From: Limnoglobus sp043780595
GTDB lineage: Bacteria > Planctomycetota > Planctomycetia > Gemmatales > Gemmataceae
Assembly: GCA_043780595.1 (NCBI GenBank)
Contig: JAYWCL010000122.1
Location: forward strand, 1-64,000
Reading direction: 5' to 3'
Length of the DNA stretch: 64,000 nt
Positions 17,886 through 24,246 of the stretch are shown here, piece by piece. The notes beneath the pieces are model-generated. The model saw nothing but the letters and a program-made list of their open reading frames with translations. It was not told the origin of the DNA and searched no databases. A program made the translations under genes and the position numbers. Within the stretch, counting starts at the first letter, position 1; each line of letters begins with the position of its first letter.

Positions 17886-19361
17886 CTACTTGGCGGCTTT
17901 TTTCTCGTCGATTTTCGTAACGGCGAACTCTTTCAACAGTTTGCCGGTCGTCGTGTCGTGCAGCCAGATTTTGCCGTCGAAACCGGCAGAAGCAAGGACT
18001 TTGCCATCGGCTTTCCAGGCGACGGTGTAAGCGGGTGTCGTCGCGTTTTCGAGGACGATCTTCTTGCCGGAGTCGGTGTCGAAGATGCGGATTTCGCCTT
18101 TGCCATCGAGGCTGCTTGCGGCAGCGAATCGCTTGCCGTCCGCGTTAAACTTCGCGGTCGAAATGCGGCCGGGCATCGCCTCGAACTGCTTGACCTTGTT
18201 GGAATCGTCGCCGATCTCGCGCTTCACTTCGCGGTGCATTTTGTACAGCCGCGTGATGCCATCCGAACCGGCCACGAGCAATTCGTCGTAGGCGTTCGGC
18301 TTCGCACCGGGCGTGTCGGCAGGGATTTTCTGCATCGTCTTTGTGAGCATCGGCCGGCGGTCGATCGCCATCAGGCCACCTTTCAACGCACCGGGGGTGA
18401 TGCTCGTGATGTTATCCACGAAGCGTTGCGTGGGAACGTCGGTTAGCTTCATCGTCATGTCGCGACCGATCGACGCGAGGTGCAAGCCATCTTGCGAAAA
18501 CGCGGTGCCGAGAACCCAGTCCGAATGCGTGCCCATTTGCAGGACTTGCTTACCCGTCGTGGTGTCGATGGCTCGCACGGTGTTGTCCGCACATCCGAAG
18601 GCGACGATCTTGCCATCGGGCGACCAACTGACGCCGAACAGCGTGTCGAACGTGAGCGGGCTGGAGACTTGTAGTTTCTTCTTCGCCACATCCCAAATCT
18701 GGATTTCGCCGAAGCGGCCCGGCGAACCGCCCGCCACCGCCAGCCGCGTGCCATCGGGCGAAAACGCGAGCGATTGCACCCGCTCCGATTCACCGACGAG
18801 TCGCGAGACCACACCGCTACCATCGGCTTTGTGAACGATCACTTCGTGATAACCCGTTGCGGCGAGGTATTGGCCGTCTGGCGAAAACGCGAGCGATGTT
18901 ACCACGGGCAGTGCGAGGTAAACCGGCGGGTGTTCGGTGTCGACGAGGACCGCCTTCGCCGATGCGGGCGTGTCGTCTTTCGCGCCTTCCTTTACCCAAC
19001 GCTCGATGAGTTGAATCTGGATCGTGGGTAGTGCGTCGCGGCCTTTGGGCATCTCGTGGCTGCCATCTTTCAGCACGCGAATTTCCTGTACGAGGTAACT
19101 CGCATCGGGATTTCCAGGCACGATGGTCGGCTTGCCCGTTTCGCCGGGTTTCAGAATCGACGCATACTCCGTCATCACGTAACCGCCCTGCGTCTTGGCC
19201 GGTTGATGGCAGCCTTGGCAGTTCTGTTGCAGGATCGGGCGAATGTCTTTGAAAAAACTAACGGGGCCGTCGTTGGCCACCGGCTTAATCGGCTGTCCCG
19301 AAGCGATGGAAGACATCACTCCAACGAACGCCACAGAAAGAGTGAGACAGTAAAATTGCAT
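17886..19361 (-). CDS. cytochrome-c-like domain + WD40 repeat secreted protein
   Basis: About 491 residues with signal peptide MQFYCLTLSVAFVGVMSSI. The N-terminal PSCyt1-type domain has FKDIRPILQQNCQGCHQPA, one CxxCH. From about residue 150 a WD40-type beta-propeller follows (VTSLAFSPDGQYLAATG, VQSLAFSPDGTRLAVAG, GVSWSPDGKIVAFGCADNTV, AFSQDGLHLASIGRDMT, YTVAWKADGKVLASAGFDG). Planctomycetes often pair such proteins with DUF1549/1553 proteins, as here. It may form an exported haem-bearing scaffold with the downstream protein; this is inference. Confidence 0.85.
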   Translation of the reverse strand: MQFYCLTLSVAFVGVMSSIASGQPIKPVANDGPVSFFKDIRPILQQNCQGCHQPAKTQGGYVMTEYASILKPGETGKPTIVPGNPDASYLVQEIRVLKDGSHEMPKGRDALPTIQIQLIERWVKEGAKDDTPASAKAVLVDTEHPPVYLALPVVTSLAFSPDGQYLAATGYHEVIVHKADGSGVVSRLVGESERVQSLAFSPDGTRLAVAGGSPGRFGEIQIWDVAKKKLQVSSPLTFDTLFGVSWSPDGKIVAFGCADNTVRAIDTTTGKQVLQMGTHSDWVLGTAFSQDGLHLASIGRDMTMKLTDVPTQRFVDNITSITPGALKGGLMAIDRRPMLTKTMQKIPADTPGAKPNAYDELLVAGSDGITRLYKMHREVKREIGDDSNKVKQFEAMPGRISTAKFNADGKRFAAASSLDGKGEIRIFDTDSGKKIVLENATTPAYTVAWKADGKVLASAGFDGKIWLHDTTTGKLLKEFAVTKIDEKKAAK

Positions 19362-19558
19362 CAGTGACTCAGCAGGGGAAGAGGCAAACGTTTTATACAA
19401 TCCGGCAGAACCATAGTTTATCAGAACGACAGGGGGCGAATCAAATGGATTCTGCGAAAATCCGACTTTTCAAATCTGTTGGGAAGATTGGCACGACTCG
19501 CAAGCAAAGGGAACCCGCACCCACACGATTCCCCGAAGTCAAAAATCGCAGGCGATGC

Positions 19559-19863
19559 GACGTAAGTCAACTTTTGTGTCGTGCACAAAGTGACGCAAAA
19601 ATGTCGCCTCCGGTCGATTTTATGTCGATGTCGGTCGATTTTCGGTCAATGTTGGTCGATTTTCGGTCGCATTCGGTCGATTTTCGGACGGTACTTGCGC
19701 CGAGTGCCAGATGCACGACCCTCGGCGTAACCCACGAAGCAGGTTCGGGATACCGCAAAATCGCCGCGAACAGATCGGCGATTTGCGATCGAAAAGTACT
19801 GTTTTGAGACGCAAAAACACCCGAAAAACCGTTTTTGGCGACCCCGCAATTGTGACTTACGTC
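19559..19863. mobile_element. 305-bp element bounded by 11-bp inverted repeats with internal 21-bp tandem array
   Basis: GACGTAAGTCA at 19559-19569 is mirrored by TGACTTACGTC at 19853-19863. Between them lie four 21-bp tandem units and a region with few stop codons. No target duplication is visible. On the minus strand an open frame (start at 19878, stop at 19567) would encode four heptads of the type RKSTxxD, but no ribosome-binding site or known domain supports it as a gene. It fills most of a 532-bp intergenic gap. Confidence 0.5.
19603..19686. repeat. four 21-bp tandem repeats
   Basis: Four direct units sharing CGGTCGATTTTCG or TGGTCGATTTTCG occur with exact 21-bp spacing (19603, 19624, 19645, 19666). 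Because 21 is divisible by three, the array reads as a heptapeptide repeat, RKSTECD / RKSTNID / RKSTDID / IKSTGGD, on the minus strand. Variation is concentrated in the five or six bases between the conserved blocks. Confidence 0.85.
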
Positions 19864-19893
19864 AGTTATGAGAGCCAAACACGCCAGACGATT

Positions 19894-20268
19894 TCATCCG
19901 TTCATCGCGAAATTGCCGTTCACCAGCAGTGCCCACCAGGCGATTTTGCAGGCGATGTGAATCGCTTGATCGATGTGAATGTTGAAAAACTTCTCGCACT
20001 TCGCGAGATCGACGAACCAGTGAATGACCGTTTCGGCAATCGCGAACGTCGTGGCCGTGAGCATATCGTAGCCGAACCAACGGATGACGACGCCGACCGC
20101 CATGCCGTGTAAAAGTGCGTGTGCGCTCAGCCAATAGAACCACGGAACCGACTTTTGCAGCGGGTGGTTGGCACGTCGACACTTGCAAACCGCCATGGCA
20201 TCGCCCTGAAGGGCGTAGTCCATGAGAGCGTGACAGGCAATGAGAAAGAACAGCATGATGGAGTTCAT
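19894..20268 (-). CDS. DUF3307 family membrane protein
   Basis: 124 residues beginning MNSIMLFFLIACHALMDYAL. Several hydrophobic helices follow (FYWLSAHALLHGMAVGVVI, YDMLTATTFAIAETVIHWFV, AIHIACKIAWWALLV). His and Asp residues inside helices (CHALMDY, AHALLHG, ETVIHWFVDLAK) match the DUF3307 pattern, suggesting a small metal-binding or transport-like membrane protein. Function is unknown. It stands alone on the minus strand. Confidence 0.7.
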   Translation of the reverse strand: MNSIMLFFLIACHALMDYALQGDAMAVCKCRRANHPLQKSVPWFYWLSAHALLHGMAVGVVIRWFGYDMLTATTFAIAETVIHWFVDLAKCEKFFNIHIDQAIHIACKIAWWALLVNGNFAMNG

Positions 20269-20387
20269 CCTGCAATGATAATTGAGCGATTTTATCGGTG
20301 TACCCGATTCCACTCGAAGATGCGAGTGGAATTTCGGTCGATTTGCGAATGCGAGTGTTCAGCGATTGGTGCGACAGGACTTTCGTG

Positions 20388-20422
20388 GCAAAAAACGCGG
20401 TTGCGACGCTTTGGTCGCAACC
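20388..20422 (-). terminator. rho-independent terminator of the DUF1508 gene
   Basis: On the minus strand, just after the stop at 20435, GGTTGCGAC / GTCGCAACC forms a 9-bp stem with a 6-nt loop, followed by GCGTTTTTTG. Confidence 0.75.
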
Positions 20423-20434
20423 TGCGGCATTGCC

Positions 20435-20860
20435 TTAATTCTTGTCTTTTTCTTTCTCCAGTTCGACGACCTTGGCGTCTTTCGCGCCTTTCTGGATCGC
20501 CTTGATCGCTGTTTCTGCCTCGGCTTTGGTCTTGAAACTCCCGTTCGACGAACCGACGACGTTGCCGTTCTTCGCCTTCAGCCGGAACCGCTGATCCTTC
20601 TTGTTGTCTTCGTACACCTCGAAGGTGTACTTGGAAATATCCTCTTGGAAATTGCCGACCATCTTCGTGCAGTCGGCTTTCTTGCCGTAGCCCTGGCCAG
20701 AGGTGGCGACGATCGATCCTTCGCCGTCCTTCAAACGCCAGCGGAACTCGTCCTTGGCATCTTGGTAAACCTCGAACGACATCTTCTTGTCTGCGGCCGT
20801 ACTTATGCCAGCCACGGACAACGCCAACACAACCGCCAACCAAACGCGACGTGTGAACAT
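20435..20860 (-). CDS. secreted double-DUF1508 protein
   Basis: 141 residues. Signal peptide MFTRRVWLAVVLALSVAGIS ends near STAADKK. Two DUF1508 (YegP-like) repeats follow: FEVYQDAKDEFRWRLKDGEG at about 29-48 and FEVYEDNKKDQRFRLKAKNG at about 80-99, each ending in a small helix (GYGKKADCTKMV; SFKTKAEAETAIKAIQ). DUF1508 proteins are small beta-alpha proteins of unknown role; the exported form is common in planctomycetes. The C-terminus is Lys/Glu-rich. GAGG precedes the ATG by 7 nt, and a terminator follows. Confidence 0.85.
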   Translation of the reverse strand: MFTRRVWLAVVLALSVAGISTAADKKMSFEVYQDAKDEFRWRLKDGEGSIVATSGQGYGKKADCTKMVGNFQEDISKYTFEVYEDNKKDQRFRLKAKNGNVVGSSNGSFKTKAEAETAIKAIQKGAKDAKVVELEKEKDKN

Positions 20861-20948
20861 CAGAGCCTCACGGAGAACGGGAATAGGGATTGAAACCGCT
20901 TCGATCGTACTCGTAATTTCTGAACATTACAAACGATCTCCCTCGGAA

Positions 20949-22556
20949 TCACTCCTTCTTCGCTTCCAGATCGACTTGTGCGGCATCGAGCACTTCGCCG
21001 GTCGAGTCGTTTTGCACGAACGCGACGAGCTTCAAGTTCTTCAGCTCCAGTGGGCGATCCGCTCGCGGGAACTCGTTTTCCTTGCTGAAATCTTCGAGGT
21101 ACTTCGTCAATTTCTCGCGAATGTCCGTGGCGTTGATCGTCACCGAATGTTCGGCAGTCGCTTTCGTCAGCGGGAAGCCTTTGCCGCCGGGCAACGAGCG
21201 CACGATGTGCTGATGGTATCTCATGCCGTTACCGCCGAAGTAACGCACGCGATCTTCAAACACGGCGAAGCGAAGGAACATCTGCTCGCTCGGTTTTTCG
21301 AGGTCGGCAATCGCCGCCTTCGCCACGAAGCCTTTCGGGTCGGCTGCCACGGTCAGCGTCAGTTTCACGGCGGTGGGCTTCTCGATTTCTTCTTCGATCT
21401 TCTCGCGAAGTGCCGCGTAAATGTCCTTCGCAGATTCGGCTGTTGTATCATCGGTAATGCGTACGGCGGGCTTGCCGTTGACGAATGCGAGCGTTCCCGT
21501 TTTCACTTTGGCCGCGTAGAAGTTGACTCGCAAAACTGTGTCGGGGTTCGTGAGCGGATCGGATGCGTTCGCGAGGTTCATGTGGTAAGTCAGCGCGATC
21601 GCATCGCTCGGTTTGTACGCCCGCAGCACGCCATCTCGCGCGAGGTCGAACCCCGCACTCTGGGCTAATTCCGTCGACGAGAACAGTTCGACGAGCGCGA
21701 CGCGGTTGCTCTTGGTCTTGCGCCCTTTGAATTCCTCGATCTTGTATGAAGGGTTTTTCTTCGCGTAGTCCTGATAGTCGCGGAGTTCCAGTTTGGCGAT
21801 TTGTGCCAGGTACGGCTTCGCTTCGTCGGCCTTGTTCGACTTCGTTAGCGAACGAGCCAGCACGTTGAGCACTTCCAGACGGGCCATCGATTCATCGTCG
21901 TCGGTCAGCATCCGTTCGGCTTTGCGAGCTTGGGCCAAGGCGATTTCGGCGTAACCTTCTTGATTGGCGAGCAACCCCGCGAACTTCAAGGTCGTCGCGC
22001 GTTCCCAGCGTGGACCGTAACTTGCCGAGAGCTTCATGACGCGATCGACCATACCGCGAACTTCGTCGGGCTTCAATTTCTTGGCCGCCGCCTGTCCGAG
22101 CACGACCAACGACGCATCGTAAACGGCTTGGGGTTCGTCGGTCTGCGTCAGCGTCTCACGAACCAACTCGAAGCCATCGATTTTCTTCAACGTACTCGGT
22201 CGCAACTCGGTCAGTTCGAGTGCCGTACCCTGATTCAACGAGCCAGTGATTTTCTTGCCGTCCTTTGCGACGATGCCATCGAAACTGAACGTAATGGCAT
22301 CGATCAACAAGGTGAATTTCAGGTTATCTTCTACGACTTTGACATCGGTGAACTTCGGCTCCTTGTTGAACTGCGCGGTCGAATCGATGTAATCGGCCGC
22401 CCATTTCCCATCGGTTTGCGTAAAGGAAATTAGCACCAAGATCGGTTGACGCTCCGAACGCAGCGTGAGCTTCCACGAACCGGAGGGGGCATCGGCGGCG
22501 AGTGTTGCAAGTGTCGTTAGAAAGAACAGCACGAAACCAGTCAGAAGGCGCGGCAT
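20949..22556 (-). CDS. secreted protein with thioredoxin-like domain lacking its CxxC
   Basis: 535 residues with signal peptide MPRLLTGFVLFFLTTLATLA. The first ~130 residues look like a beta domain. The middle is helical (about 135-265). Then comes RVALVELFSSTELAQSAGFD and YKPSDAIALTYHMNLANASD with DPLTNPDTVLRVNFY. The latter parts resemble the planctomycete thioredoxin-like segment usually written VELFTGAxCPPCVAADLAFD, but here the CPPC pair is replaced by non-cysteine residues. The C-terminus is beta-rich. Redox activity is therefore unlikely. The start gives AAAGGG upstream. The DegT-type gene lies 12 bp upstream in the same direction. Confidence 0.6.
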   Translation of the reverse strand: MPRLLTGFVLFFLTTLATLAADAPSGSWKLTLRSERQPILVLISFTQTDGKWAADYIDSTAQFNKEPKFTDVKVVEDNLKFTLLIDAITFSFDGIVAKDGKKITGSLNQGTALELTELRPSTLKKIDGFELVRETLTQTDEPQAVYDASLVVLGQAAAKKLKPDEVRGMVDRVMKLSASYGPRWERATTLKFAGLLANQEGYAEIALAQARKAERMLTDDDESMARLEVLNVLARSLTKSNKADEAKPYLAQIAKLELRDYQDYAKKNPSYKIEEFKGRKTKSNRVALVELFSSTELAQSAGFDLARDGVLRAYKPSDAIALTYHMNLANASDPLTNPDTVLRVNFYAAKVKTGTLAFVNGKPAVRITDDTTAESAKDIYAALREKIEEEIEKPTAVKLTLTVAADPKGFVAKAAIADLEKPSEQMFLRFAVFEDRVRYFGGNGMRYHQHIVRSLPGGKGFPLTKATAEHSVTINATDIREKLTKYLEDFSKENEFPRADRPLELKNLKLVAFVQNDSTGEVLDAAQVDLEAKKE

Positions 22557-22568
22557 CGGGTGGCCCTT

Positions 22569-23708
22569 TCAGGAAAGCGGCGGGAATTCGGCACGAATGC
22601 GCTCTGCATTACGGTACGTTTTCGCAATCGCACGGGCAACCTGTTGCCCAGCCAGGCGACCGCCGAGCATCACGGGGTGATGCAATATCACAATGGCATC
22701 GTGCGCGATACTGGCGCAAGGTAGCGAGCCAATCGCACGGAATCGCGAGGGGGCACGACTGCGGTGCAACGCCTTGAAACCGGCATCGAACGCTACGCCT
22801 TCCGCACGCATTGCCTTCACGAACAGATCGCGAGACATGCCAAACGCGATGGCATCGTAGTGGAAGCCGATTTTGTACAAGCCATCGCCCGGCAACATTC
22901 GCAGCCCATGCACATCGACCGCAAGCACCTGCATTCCGCTCAGTCGCGTGGTCACTTCCGCTGGTAGCGATTCCAGTTGTGGTAGCAGCACGGCGGCCTG
23001 TAATTCACTCAGTGCCGCCCACTGTTGCACGCCGCGGTTCAGCCAAAGTTTCGCTCGTTGAAACGCTTTTTCATTCGGAAACAGCATCGCGCCACCACGC
23101 CCGGCCGTCAGGATTTTCGACCCGCCGAAGCTCAGCGTCCGGATGTCGGCCACGATCGCTTTTGGTGTCTCGGCATCGTTCGCGGCGGGCGATTGTGCGG
23201 CATCTTCGATCACCGCGATTCGCTCGTTTTTCGCCCAACCTACGATTTCATCGATCGGTGCAAACCCGCCGTGAATGTGCGAAACGAGCACGGCTTTCGT
23301 TGCGGGCGAACGTGCGGCATCCAGTTGTGACGGGTCGAAGTTCGCGTTCGTTTCGCAGATGTCGACGAGTACCGGTTTCGCGCCGATCGCGATGATACTC
23401 AGGAAGTTCGATTCGTATTCGTACGCCGCCATTATGACTTCATCGCCAGGGCCAACGCCCACCGCACGCAGTGCGGTTTCCACGGCCAGCGTGCCACTTG
23501 TGCAAGTCAATGAGTGCGGTACGTGGTAACGCTTACTCAACCGGGTTTCGAGGTCAATCACACGCGGGCCGTGATACTGCCCCCAGCTGCCGTCGGCGTA
23601 CGCGGCCAACAGCGCGTCGCGCACGGCGGGACGTTCGGGTGGCCACGGTGGCGGGCCATTGGCGAATGTCGCGGGGCCGCTGAGGATCGCCGGTGTATCG
23701 TCGTTCAT
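22569..23708 (-). CDS. DegT/DnrJ/EryC1/StrS-type aminotransferase-like protein
   Basis: 379 residues, start MNDDTPAILSGPATFANGPP. PLP-enzyme features: the N-terminal SWGQYHGPRVIDLETRL, TCTSGTLAVETALRAVGVGPGDEV, EDAAQSPAAN, and SFGGSKILTAGRGGAM, where Lys is the expected Schiff-base residue. The family makes amino sugars for surface glycans or antibiotics, using nucleotide keto sugars. The C-terminal half is somewhat divergent (YKIGFHYDAIAFGMSRDLFV, AVLLPQLESLPAEV), and no other sugar-nucleotide gene is adjacent, so the substrate is unknown. An in-frame extension upstream to 23957 is unlikely to be translated. Confidence 0.85.
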   Translation of the reverse strand: MNDDTPAILSGPATFANGPPPWPPERPAVRDALLAAYADGSWGQYHGPRVIDLETRLSKRYHVPHSLTCTSGTLAVETALRAVGVGPGDEVIMAAYEYESNFLSIIAIGAKPVLVDICETNANFDPSQLDAARSPATKAVLVSHIHGGFAPIDEIVGWAKNERIAVIEDAAQSPAANDAETPKAIVADIRTLSFGGSKILTAGRGGAMLFPNEKAFQRAKLWLNRGVQQWAALSELQAAVLLPQLESLPAEVTTRLSGMQVLAVDVHGLRMLPGDGLYKIGFHYDAIAFGMSRDLFVKAMRAEGVAFDAGFKALHRSRAPSRFRAIGSLPCASIAHDAIVILHHPVMLGGRLAGQQVARAIAKTYRNAERIRAEFPPLS

Positions 23709-23805
23709 GCGGAAACCGAGTGAGAGAGAGATCGCGATGGGCGGTATATTCCATCGACTATCATTATCCGTAGTTTCACCGCACGACACGACAATGGGAG
23801 AAATG

Positions 23806-24246
23806 ATGAACGCAACACACACATCGGCCAGCGGGCACGATTTGACTCGCCCTAGCGTGGAGCAACTATCGCTGCTGGCAAAGGGGCTTTCGCCCGAAGA
23901 GCGTCGCGTGCTGTTGCACCAGGGCACCGAGCCTGCGTTCTGCGGTGGTTTGCTCAAGCAGAAAGAAACGGGCGTTTACAATTGTCGGCTGTGCAATCTG
24001 CCGTTGTTTCGCTCGAACGCCAAGTTTGAATCGGGTACCGGCTGGCCGAGTTTCTTTGCGCCGTTTGATACCGAACACGTGGCGTGCATCGTCGACGATA
24101 GCCACGGCATGGTCCGCACCGAAATTCGCTGTGCCCGTTGCGACAGCCACCTCGGCCACGTCTTCCCCGACGGTCCACGACCGACGGGCCAACGCTTTTG
24201 TTTGAACTCGGTTTCGCTCGCTTTCGTTGCGGGTCAGGGCAATTAA
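23806..24246 (+). CDS. msrB: peptide methionine-R-sulfoxide reductase MsrB
   Basis: 146 residues. It reduces the R epimer of oxidised methionine in proteins. Zinc ligands come as two CxxC pairs, CRLC and CARC. GTGWPSFF, EIRCARCDSHLGHVFPDG and the catalytic cysteine in RFCLNSVSL are all present. An N-terminal helix (SVEQLSLLAKGLSPEERRVLLH) precedes the domain. ATG 23806 is chosen since GGGAG lies 5 nt upstream; ATG 23794 is possible. No signal peptide is seen, so it is probably cytoplasmic. Its stop overlaps by 3 bases the stop of the convergent Fe-S fusion gene. Confidence 0.92.
   Translation: MNATHTSASGHDLTRPSVEQLSLLAKGLSPEERRVLLHQGTEPAFCGGLLKQKETGVYNCRLCNLPLFRSNAKFESGTGWPSFFAPFDTEHVACIVDDSHGMVRTEIRCARCDSHLGHVFPDGPRPTGQRFCLNSVSLAFVAGQGN

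Noticed and set aside
19364..19807. Plus-strand gene with SVDFRSM-type repeats
   Set aside because: Overlaps the start of the WD40 gene on the opposite strand, lacks a ribosome site, and the repeat is better explained as a DNA tandem array.
22569..23957. Longer start of the DegT-type gene at 23957
   Set aside because: The extra 83 residues are low-quality sequence overlapping the msrB coding start; the protein begins normally at MNDDTP.
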